DNA of 64,000 nt, taken from Microbulbifer sp. MKSA007. GTDB taxonomy: Bacteria > Pseudomonadota > Gammaproteobacteria > Pseudomonadales > Cellvibrionaceae. The translations under genes and the position numbers were made by a program. The stretch is from positions 2,191,501 through 2,255,500 of the forward strand of contig CP128433.1 in the NCBI GenBank assembly GCA_032615215.1, in the 5' to 3' direction. Below the pieces are notes generated by a model, which saw nothing but the letters and a program-made list of their open reading frames with translations, was not told the DNA's origin and did no database searches. Positions 27,413 to 34,728 of the stretch are shown one piece after another; the stretch's first letter is position 1; every line of letters begins with the position of its first letter.

Positions 27413-27808
27413 ATGAGGAAGCTTCTTATTTCAATAATGGCCGCGCTAGGGTTTAGTGGCGCTCAAGCGGCCGAATTTCCACCAAATATGGAAATGAATG
27501 GCAAAACGATTCAAGCGCTCATTGATGCTGGTTCTGATCCAAGTAAACCGCACCCTCTTGAGCATCATTTTTATTGCTTTAGCTCTAACTCACTTAAAGA
27601 GCTTATGGCTAAAGGAGAATCTCTTGGTTACCGTGTAGCTAATGTCGGTGACAACGTACATGAAGGCACTCATTACTGGTATGGCGACTTAATTAAAGAG
27701 ACCATTTTAGACATTAAAGTAATTAACAGTGAAAACTCTTTAATGCTCAAGCTGGCAAACGAGTTTGATGCTGATTATGACGGCTGGGGAACTCCGGTTG
27801 TTGAGTAA
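27413..27808 (+). CDS. Cassette gene 5: RraB-like protein with signal peptide
   Basis: 131 residues. A signal peptide (MRKLLISIMAALGFSGAQAA) precedes a domain resembling RraB/DUF695: PHPLEHHFYCFSSNSLKELM and the hallmark EFDADYDGWGTPV near the C-terminus. Cytoplasmic RraB binds and inhibits RNase E; a periplasmic form cannot do that, so this domain must have another partner or another role (inference). Flanked by attC 4 and attC 5. Ribosome site AAGGAAAG before the ATG. Confidence 0.72.
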   Translation: MRKLLISIMAALGFSGAQAAEFPPNMEMNGKTIQALIDAGSDPSKPHPLEHHFYCFSSNSLKELMAKGESLGYRVANVGDNVHEGTHYWYGDLIKETILDIKVINSENSLMLKLANEFDADYDGWGTPVVE

Positions 27809-27810
27809 TT

Positions 27811-27898
27811 TAACAAGTCAATTAACTACGCGCCTACGGCGCCGGACAGCTAAAAGCGTGGCTGCGCCACAACGCTGCCGGTTATTGAGGCGTTAGGC
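27811..27898 (+). other. attC site 5
   Basis: TAACAAGTCAATTAACTACG at the start, GTTATTGAGGCGTTAGGC at the end, 88 bp, with internal GCGCC/GGCGC complementarity. A textbook R'/R'' pair. Confidence 0.9.
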
Positions 27899-27920
27899 AT
27901 AATCAAATCGGAAGAAATTT

Positions 27921-28526
27921 ATGCAATTTTTTGAGAAAGGAAAGTACAACTGGCGATCACTTCAAGATATTCCAAATGTACCCTTTGACTGTGGTTATTG
28001 CGGCGTTTACGTCTCTTCTGACAAAGGGTATAAAATAGGAGCGCACGGTGATGGCAGCGGACAACAAGTTGGTGGCATTTACATTTGTTCAAATTGTCAC
28101 GGACCGAGTTTTTTTGACTTAAGTGCAAATCGGCATCCGTCAGCATCATTCGGAAATTCAGTTAATCATGTTCCCGAAGAACTTGAATCGCTTTATAACG
28201 AAGCTAGGCGCTGTACATCACAGAACTGCCATACAGCAGCAGTATTACTCTGTAGAAAAATGTTGATGAATATCGCGGTAAACCAAGGGGCCAAAGAGGG
28301 GCTCCGTTTCATTGAGTATGTTAACTACCTTTCCGATAACGGGTATACACCACCTAATGGAAAGCATTGGGTCGACCATATTCGTAAAAAAGGCAATGAG
28401 GCAACCCATGAAATCGCATTAATGAACGAAATTGATGCAAAAGAGCTTATCGCTTTCACTGAAATGCTACTCAAATTTATTTACGAGTTCCCTGCAATTG
28501 TCCCTCAACCAGAGCCAGCTGCCTAA
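27921..28526 (+). CDS. Cassette gene 6: zinc-ribbon plus DUF4145 protein
   Basis: 201 residues. The N-terminal 60 residues have two Cys pairs (DCGYCGVY and YICSNCHG) that should form a zinc ribbon. The C-terminal DUF4145-like domain contains LESLYNEARRC, AAVLLCRKMLMNIAV and HIRKKGNEATHEIA. DUF4145 is common in restriction and other defence proteins as an accessory helical domain, but its own biochemistry is unknown. Here it is a stand-alone protein. It is flanked by attC sites 5 and 6. Confidence 0.78.
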   Translation: MQFFEKGKYNWRSLQDIPNVPFDCGYCGVYVSSDKGYKIGAHGDGSGQQVGGIYICSNCHGPSFFDLSANRHPSASFGNSVNHVPEELESLYNEARRCTSQNCHTAAVLLCRKMLMNIAVNQGAKEGLRFIEYVNYLSDNGYTPPNGKHWVDHIRKKGNEATHEIALMNEIDAKELIAFTEMLLKFIYEFPAIVPQPEPAA

Positions 28527-28599
28527 CAAAGCCAGCCAGAGGGACCAAAAAAACCGCCGCTTCGCTCTGGTTTTTCGGCCCCTGCTGGCAACGTTAAAC
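28524..28599 (+). other. attC site 6
   Basis: Starts TAACAAAGCCAGCCAGAGGG and ends CTGCTGGCAACGTTAAAC; GCCAGC pairs with GCTGGC. 76 bp. It overlaps the stop of the DUF4145 gene. Confidence 0.85.
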
Positions 28600-28619
28600 A
28601 CCTAAAGTATGGAGCAGCA

Positions 28620-28976
28620 ATGCTGCAGAAAGTTGGATTAATTCATCTACTGTTTGCCATTTTCACGTTAGCTTACTGCGTGTTTGCTGTTGTGATCGGT
28701 AAAGTAATTGGTTATAAACGAGCTGGGCTCTCAGAAACAATCAGTATTGATATTGAACCAGAGAGATTTTGGGGTATCGTGTTGCTTTATGTAGGTATAG
28801 CATTAATTATGGTTATACTAAGTATAAAAAAGAACTTCCCCAAAAAACTTTATGAGCTCATTGATTTTGGTATCCATTCCAAACTATCCATTTTGCAAGT
28901 TATATTTATAATCAGCTTTACCGCTTTAATGTACATCACTATTTTTTGGTTAGCTGGGGTGTTAGCAAATGCTTAA
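28620..28976 (+). CDS. Cassette gene 7: hypothetical membrane protein, 118 aa
   Basis: Three predicted membrane helices: residues about 8-28 (LLFAIFTLAYCVFAVVIGKV), 50-68 and 92-115, with a basic loop KKNFPKKLYE before the third. Family not recognised. It lies between attC 6 and attC 7. Confidence 0.68.
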   Translation: MLQKVGLIHLLFAIFTLAYCVFAVVIGKVIGYKRAGLSETISIDIEPERFWGIVLLYVGIALIMVILSIKKNFPKKLYELIDFGIHSKLSILQVIFIISFTALMYITIFWLAGVLANA

Positions 28977-29063
28977 CAAGTACAAGCAGGTTACTGCGGG
29001 CCTTTGGCCCTTCGCGGGACAGCCTACGCTACGCTCCGGCCACCCCTGTTGTAGTCGTTAGCC
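28974..29063 (+). other. attC site 7
   Basis: TAACAAGTACAAGCAGG at the start, CCTGTTGTAGTCGTTAGCC at the end, GC-rich imperfect palindrome between. 90 bp. Confidence 0.87.
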
Positions 29064-29075
29064 TTACAAGGAGGA

Positions 29076-29624
29076 ATGATGGATAAAAAGGAAACACTCC
29101 TAATTGAATTTGAAAGGATAGAGATGAATGCAGCAACTTGTAAGTTTGCGCATTTTAAATCATCCAGCTCCAAACAAAATCTGACGCTAATTCTTGGAGT
29201 TCCGGTTGTTATAATAAATGTATTTATTGGCTCAACCTTGATTAAGTCTTTAGGCGATTATTCGGGCACAATAATCTCTGTGTTATCACTTCTGGCAGCA
29301 ACTCTTGCAGGAGTTCAAACATACTTAAGCTACCAGAAAAAATCTATGCTACATATTGAAGTCGGTAATTTGTACTCTGACATTGAGAGAGAGTCCAGGA
29401 TATCGAAAGGAAAAATAAAAGCAGATGTAATGAGCATAGAAGAAGGTTGGGCATCAGTTTCCGCGTTAGAATCAAAATATAGCGAAGCAAATAAAAAGGC
29501 ACAGGAATGCCCAATATCTGACTCAGCTTTGAGTGGCGCTAGAAATAAGTTTCACTCGCTAAAAAAGGCTAACAAGTCAAACCAAAGGGCGAAACAAGGC
29601 TGCGCCTCTGCTAAAGGAAGTTGA
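29076..29624 (+). CDS. Cassette gene 8: SLATT-like two-TM protein with read-through tail
   Basis: 182 residues. An N-terminal helix is followed by two membrane helices (about 36-55, LILGVPVVIINVFIGSTLI; 62-84, TIISVLSLLAATLAGVQTYL) and a long helical cytoplasmic part (YLSYQKKSMLHIEVGNLYSD, ISKGKIKADVMSIEEGWASV). That layout matches SLATT domains, the pore-forming partners in nucleotide-sensing defence systems. No sensor (SMODS/SLOG) gene is adjacent. Its ORF reads through the start of a truncated attC (NKSNQRAKQG), so the last 20 residues are probably not native. GGAGGA ribosome site. Start could also be the second ATG (29079). Confidence 0.62.
   Translation: MMDKKETLLIEFERIEMNAATCKFAHFKSSSSKQNLTLILGVPVVIINVFIGSTLIKSLGDYSGTIISVLSLLAATLAGVQTYLSYQKKSMLHIEVGNLYSDIERESRISKGKIKADVMSIEEGWASVSALESKYSEANKKAQECPISDSALSGARNKFHSLKKANKSNQRAKQGCASAKGS
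29570..29612 (+). other. Truncated attC (5' half) at right edge of cassette array
   Basis: TAACAAGTCAAACCAAAGGG gives an R' half like those of sites 1, 3 and 5. No GCGTTAG end follows, so the array was cut here. Confidence 0.65.
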
Positions 29625-30152
29625 AATCTCTCCTTTTCGAGTAGATGCTTGCCTTTTGAATAGGGTAGAAGAGTGCGCCTAAAATAGTAAGTGAAAAACG
29701 CGTTATTGGGTACGCATCAGAGCTCAAAGTTGGAGTTGTAGCTCCAGCTGAAGATCTTCAAGTCGATATGGTTACTATTGCCAAATTAATGAGAGTGTAT
29801 CCAGTGGTGATATTTACGAGACGACAAATAACTTAAGTTATCGATACTGCCCAAATCCTAAACATGGATAGGCAAATAAGGTTTGGCTTTCAGTTGGTAA
29901 ATATTTAATCAGATGACTTGCTGAATGTTAGCTAACAGTTCTTGCAAAAGCTCTCAGTGCAGTTAGGTGGATTTATTTATAGCTTGTGTTGCAAATAGAA
30001 TCATAGAAATATAGATGGAAACTGACAAGGGCGCTCAGTGCTTTATCTCTGCCGCCCTTGCCACTAGCAATAACTCATGCAATTAAGTTGTACTCTAATT
30101 TTTAACTGCATACCACAATGAACTCGATGTATTGTTGGAGTTGTTAATTTTG
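29625..30152. other. Spacer after the cassette array, with a start-less ORF fragment
   Basis: 29669-29836 is open in one frame (YASELKVGVVAPAEDLQVDM, ending RRQIT) but has no proper start. It looks like a fragment of a lost gene; family not recognised. The rest is AT-rich and shows nothing further. Confidence 0.4.
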
Positions 30153-30908
30153 TTAGTCCTCAGGGGGTGGCGGTGGTGGTGGAGGGGGCGGCGGTGGTTC
30201 GCTAGGGCTGTGCGGTGCGAGGGCAATTAGTAGAGTAACAACGCAGATTGCCTTCATTGTGAGGCCGCCAAGCAAACAAAAAATTAAAGCAAGAGAGTCG
30301 TCGTGAAGGTAGGTTAAGACGGGAAACAGCTGTGGTCTTTCCGGTGGTCGACCTTCCTGAATAGCCTCAACTAGGCGCTTTCCTTCTTCGCTAATTTCTA
30401 TTCTGCTTAAAAGTGCTTGTCGAAGAGTTAAGAGCCATTTCTCCGTAGTGCCATACTTTTTTAAACCTTCTTTAAGCGCTGTCGCCAATGTTTCATCGAC
30501 CTCTGTATTGGCGCGTATCTGTATTAAAAGTGAATCCGCATCAAGCCTTAGAATTTCTGAAAGACTATCCTTGAGTTGATCAAGAGATTCAAGTGCAACC
30601 TGAGACGCTTCAATCATGCATTCAAGTGATTGAAGCATATACAACGACCAGACATTTAATGCCCCGGAGGAAGTTAGCAACTCATCGTAGTATTTTGAAT
30701 CTACCGCAAGACCATCTTCAATCCTTGTTGCTGCAAGGATTTTGGTGCGAAATGATCGATAAGACTTAAAGTCCCTGGCTGTCGTATCTGTTGCAGCAAT
30801 CTTTGTTGCTACCGAAAGTTCCATTATATCTTCCATTGTCCATTTCCATTGTCCAATACGATTTAATAATGCGGTGTGGACAGTAAATATTTTATGTGAG
30901 CCAATCAA
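30153..30908 (-). CDS. Hypothetical protein with C-terminal membrane helix and polyproline tail
   Basis: 251 residues at most; a start at the ATG for MEDIMELS (about residue 25) is also possible. Mostly helical and acidic, with repeated helices between residues 80 and 190. It ends with a membrane segment (about 205-233, including FCLLGGLTMKAICVVTLLIA) followed by a run of twelve prolines and ED. Family not recognised. No ribosome site is obvious. It could be a tail-anchored protein whose proline tail projects to the other side of the membrane. The proline run is coded by a GGN-rich (complement) tract. Confidence 0.5.
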   Translation of the reverse strand: MIGSHKIFTVHTALLNRIGQWKWTMEDIMELSVATKIAATDTTARDFKSYRSFRTKILAATRIEDGLAVDSKYYDELLTSSGALNVWSLYMLQSLECMIEASQVALESLDQLKDSLSEILRLDADSLLIQIRANTEVDETLATALKEGLKKYGTTEKWLLTLRQALLSRIEISEEGKRLVEAIQEGRPPERPQLFPVLTYLHDDSLALIFCLLGGLTMKAICVVTLLIALAPHSPSEPPPPPPPPPPPPED

Positions 30909-31551
30909 GCCGTTGTAAGGTTTTGTAATTTTCGATGTTGACGGCTAGAAGAACTATTACGTATTTGTTGTTTGGTGCGTAATATCAATAAATAGTAATA
31001 GGTTTGATTTGTGCGTGTTGTCTATTTCTATTGTGAGTAAATTGAGGGTTTTTAAGTTGGATTTAATATATGGTTGGCTTAGGTTGTGATTCTGCGGTTA
31101 TAGGTTTTATTCGTGGTTTATAGCAGGTTGGCTTTTAGGGCGGAGTGAGGTGGGGTGGTGAGTAATCTTATTATGTGCCGAGATTATCTTAATCACTGCA
31201 GAGGCTGTTTTAGAGGCTCTTGTAAATTAATCTATCTAAGAAGTTTCCTGCAGAACTTTGCATTCTGTGTGTCATGATTTTCAATTTGGTTGAACAGTTA
31301 TTGAATGCTGATGCAGGTTTGAAATAGACGAATGGGTAGTTAGTTTGGCAGATGGGTTCACGTGCTATGCGGGGCACATTCTATCAATCGGTAGTATGAC
31401 TTTCTTGGGTAGGGAGAATTTAGCCTTGTAAACATACAGAGCCCAAAAGGCTCTGTATTGTTTGGGTTGGTATGGGTCAGATATCTGCTGTTATCAGGCG
31501 TATTACAGTTTGTGGTTAGTTAGAATTTTACACGCTGGGCGCTTAACTTCT
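30909..31551. other. Intergenic region, 640 bp
   Basis: AT-rich spacer downstream of the alkylsulfatase gene. No supported ORF. GAGCCCAAAAGGCTCT at 31440-31455 can form a short hairpin 96 bp beyond the alkylsulfatase stop and may end its transcript, but without a clean T run on the minus strand. Confidence 0.45.
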
Positions 31552-33528
31552 TCAAGGTGTTACAAGGCTAAAATTACGATCAAATTTATCAAATAACCGC
31601 CCAAATTTTATTAGTGCCAAAGGATTTCCGCTCACCTTGAGTCTACCATCTTTGATTAGAGTAGGGGCGCCTACTAACCCGCTAAACATCATACGTAAGT
31701 CGGTACTGTTCAGAGCGAGGCTGGCAGAGGGCTCGCTACTGTGTCGGCCTGGGTAGCCGTGCAGCACCCCATTTTGTACTACGACTAAGTACTTTTCTCC
31801 AGTGTCAGTCATATCGATATTTAAGCGGATATCTGCATCTGCCGCTTTCTCACCATTAAGGCGCACCGCCATCGCGTCGAAAAGCAGCTGGAGAGGGACT
31901 CGCGCTACTATTTCTTCATCGGGCAGTATTTCTTCACGGTATTCAATACCATGGCGTAATTCCTTGGCTCCGGAGAGATAAAAGTTGCGCCAGATACCAG
32001 ATTCTGCCTGGTAGCCGAGTTGCTCCAAGCTATCAGCCAATAGATAACGGGCTTGCTCGTTCTCAGGTTCAACGAAAACCAAGTGCTTTAGCACCATGGC
32101 TACCCAGCGATAATTGCCCTGGGCAAAATCCTGTCGGGCCCGAGCCATAATGGCTTCTCCCCCCATGTAGTCGATGTAGTGCTCTGCAGCTTCTTCCTGA
32201 GGAATAGGGTGGAGGTTTGCTGGGTTGCCATCGAAATAACCCAGATAGCGATTGTAAACTGCCTTGGCTCCAACATTGACAGTGCCGTAGTATCCTCGAT
32301 TGGCCCAAGCCTGAGAGAGGTTCTCGGGCAGCTCAAGGCGCTCTGCGACTTCGACCATATCGTAACCGTGGTTAGCTAGGCGCAGTGTTTGGTCGTGGAT
32401 ATATTTATAAAGATCCCTCTGCTTAGCCAGGTAATCCATAGCTTCATCTTTGCCCCAGGTGGGCCAGTGGTGGCTGCTGAAAACCACCTCGGTCTTATCG
32501 CCAAATTTCTCCATGGCGTACTCAATATAGCGACTCCAGGCCTTGGCATCGCGGGTTTTCGCACCACGTAGAGTGTAAATATTATGCAGTGTATGGTTGG
32601 CGATCTCACTCATGCAGAGTGCGTTAAATTGAGGGAAGAAAAACACAATCTCTGCGGGTGCTTCGGCCCCGGGTGTGTTAATGAAGACGATGTCCACTCC
32701 ATCGACTGTCATCTCTGCACCGGTTTCAGTAATCTCTATTGTTGGTGTAGCTATTCCGTGCTCACCATCTGATACCCGGTTGCCTAAGCCGGATGAGACA
32801 AAACCCTCCGGACTGGAGGGCAGCAAATTTCCAAATTGGTATAACGCACGGCGCTGCATCACATTCCCGGTGCGCACATTCTCGCTAATCGCCTCCTCAG
32901 CAAAACCCTCTGGTGCAATAATGTCGATAGAACCGCTCGCGAGCTGTTCTTTAGTCAGAACTCCAGTTATACCGGCGAAATGGTCTGCGTGGCTATGGGT
33001 AAAAATAACGGCACTTACAGGTTGCTCTCCTAGTGCCTTGTTGGCCAGCGCAAGAGCTGCAGCTGCAGTCTCTGCGGAAGTGAGAGGGTCGATAACAATC
33101 CAGCCGCTTTCTCCCTGCACCAGAGTCATATTGGCCAGATCCAGCGAGCGCACCTGATAGATACCATCTACCACTTTGAACAGGCCGTTATTCAGGACGT
33201 TGAGCTGGGCCTGACGCCAAAGGCTGGGGTTGACGGTATCAGGAGGGGTACCTTGTAAAAATTGCATCTGGGATAGCCCATAGACTTCCCGACCTTCGGT
33301 ATTTTTCACTTGGGCGCCGGGAATAGATTCAATAAAGCCTCGTTTAGCCAGCAGAAAATCAGTTTCATCGCCGAAGGGGAGTTGTTTTGCCAGGGATCTA
33401 TTGTGGGAAATAGTTGCCTTGGAGGCGGGTTTGATCTCGGTATTTAAATTTTCTGTGTGAGTTTTCGGTTCACTACCACAGGCAATCAAAAAGAAGGACA
33501 GCAACCACATCAGTATCAGCGAGCGCAT
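31552..33528 (-). CDS. Alkylsulfatase (SdsA-type metallo-beta-lactamase fold), lipoprotein
   Basis: A 658-residue enzyme that hydrolyses alkyl sulfates such as SDS. The start at 33528 has a GGGGAG ribosome site and gives a lipoprotein signal (MRSLILMWLLSFFLIACG, lipobox IAC). The metallo-beta-lactamase domain carries THSHADHFAG (about 177-186), a PGAEAPAE motif and SSHHWPTWG. The helical dimerisation domain (GYYGTVNVGAKAVYNRYLGY) and a C-terminal SCP2-like domain follow. Both zinc-site clusters are intact. It probably acts in the periplasm, attached to a membrane. A perfect 14-bp palindrome lies in its promoter region. A paralogue lies at 40112-42118. Confidence 0.93.
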   Translation of the reverse strand: MRSLILMWLLSFFLIACGSEPKTHTENLNTEIKPASKATISHNRSLAKQLPFGDETDFLLAKRGFIESIPGAQVKNTEGREVYGLSQMQFLQGTPPDTVNPSLWRQAQLNVLNNGLFKVVDGIYQVRSLDLANMTLVQGESGWIVIDPLTSAETAAAALALANKALGEQPVSAVIFTHSHADHFAGITGVLTKEQLASGSIDIIAPEGFAEEAISENVRTGNVMQRRALYQFGNLLPSSPEGFVSSGLGNRVSDGEHGIATPTIEITETGAEMTVDGVDIVFINTPGAEAPAEIVFFFPQFNALCMSEIANHTLHNIYTLRGAKTRDAKAWSRYIEYAMEKFGDKTEVVFSSHHWPTWGKDEAMDYLAKQRDLYKYIHDQTLRLANHGYDMVEVAERLELPENLSQAWANRGYYGTVNVGAKAVYNRYLGYFDGNPANLHPIPQEEAAEHYIDYMGGEAIMARARQDFAQGNYRWVAMVLKHLVFVEPENEQARYLLADSLEQLGYQAESGIWRNFYLSGAKELRHGIEYREEILPDEEIVARVPLQLLFDAMAVRLNGEKAADADIRLNIDMTDTGEKYLVVVQNGVLHGYPGRHSSEPSASLALNSTDLRMMFSGLVGAPTLIKDGRLKVSGNPLALIKFGRLFDKFDRNFSLVTP

Positions 33529-33698
33529 TGAGACTCCCCAAAATCGGTGTACATGAAACTTCATTTTTATACTGGGACAGGGTTTTTATTGCCCAGAGTG
33601 GCCTTAGCTTCTCCCACCTGCGGTGGCGCGTCAAGACAAGAATTGTCCCTTTGGCGGCGTAAAAGTCTTTCTGCAAGGGAAGCAGTTTCATGTTACCC

Positions 33699-33712
33699 AC
33701 TGGTTAACCAGT
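33699..33712. promoter_or_regulatory. Palindrome upstream of the alkylsulfatase gene
   Basis: ACTGGTTAACCAGT, a perfect 14-bp palindrome, lies 170 bp upstream of the alkylsulfatase start. It is suitable as a dimeric repressor or activator site; the regulator is unknown and not adjacent. Confidence 0.45.
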
Positions 33713-34084
33713 TTTGTCATTGGGCTTTGTATTTTCTACCAATACAGTCACGATTGTCGGCATTGTGATGTGTGAAGAGTTTGTGGTTCCTGAATCGAAG
33801 ACGCTGGATTGTCGTAGCTGATAGTTTAATCTGGTCTGTTTTTATATGCCCTTAGGGATTTTATATTTAACAGGTTTAGGAAGGTTTCTATGATAGTAGA
33901 TGGTCGTAAAGGTAAGTTTATTTTTAGCTTTTTTCTGTTGGTGCTAGTACCAAGCTAGCCATTCAAAACAGGGTGTCTTATTTATCAAATTCTATTTTAA
34001 AAATAAGACACCATCTGGCTGGAATTTGAACAGGTCGCCGATCAAAAATTCTTTAACTTCTATTAATATTAACTCGAGAGGTAA

Positions 34085-34474
34085 TTAAGCGGCAGGTGAT
34101 ATATTTACGCTCTTTCTAGAGAGCGTTGCGCTTAAGAATGCGCAAAATGCCAGAGCTACGATATGAGGCAGGTAAAGTGTGTATTCACTGGTGTGGAAAA
34201 AATACAGAGTGGCTTCGCAGGCAATAATGGCAATTGCTGCAGTTGCCCATGGATGCAGTTTTATCAGCCTAGATGCTAAGAAAATGAGTGTGAAAACAAT
34301 TAGTCCATATCCTAGTAAATGGACAACAAAAATTTCCCAAAGGACAGCCCCTCCATCTGAAAGGAGTGCTCTGAAAGCTTCGGGTATAGCGATGGCTGCA
34401 GAATATTCTGTAATTAATGGGCCTAAGTATCCGGCGACTAAGCCTATTATTATTCCAGCTATTGTATTTTTCAT
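34085..34474 (-). CDS. Hypothetical membrane protein, 129 aa
   Basis: Four hydrophobic segments: residues about 5-22 (GIIIGLVAGYLGPLITEY), 45-68 (EIFVVHLLGYGLIVFTLIFL), 75-92 and 98-115. Short loops, with a basic segment (ASRLIKLHP) inside. The start at 34474 (MKNTIAG) is slightly preferred; an ATG three codons upstream is possible. Family not recognised. It stands alone between the alkylsulfatase promoter region and putA. Confidence 0.6.
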   Translation of the reverse strand: MKNTIAGIIIGLVAGYLGPLITEYSAAIAIPEAFRALLSDGGAVLWEIFVVHLLGYGLIVFTLIFLASRLIKLHPWATAAIAIIACEATLYFFHTSEYTLYLPHIVALAFCAFLSATLSRKSVNISPAA

Positions 34475-34682
34475 TGAATCCATTCTATTTTTATAGAGTT
34501 GGCCAACTATACCTTATGTGGGGCTGTTAAAGAAAATACATGGCTTGTTGCTGCAAAAGGCTGCGGTTGAAATTGAAGTAATTGCTTTGATTCATCCGAT
34601 TATTTTACAGGGGCTGAAAAATTTACGGGGAAGGGAAGCTTGGAGTTGGTACTTTGTGGGTGGTTAGCGAAATGTTTCTCCA

Positions 34683-34709
34683 CAAAAAAGCGGGCTAAAA
34701 GCCCGCTCT
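34683..34709 (-). terminator. Rho-independent terminator of putA
   Basis: On the minus strand, AGCGGGC-TTTTA-GCCCGCT is followed by TTTTTGTGG. It lies about 20 nt beyond the putA stop. Confidence 0.92.
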
Positions 34710-34728
34710 CTCGTTGTTTTATGGGAGC

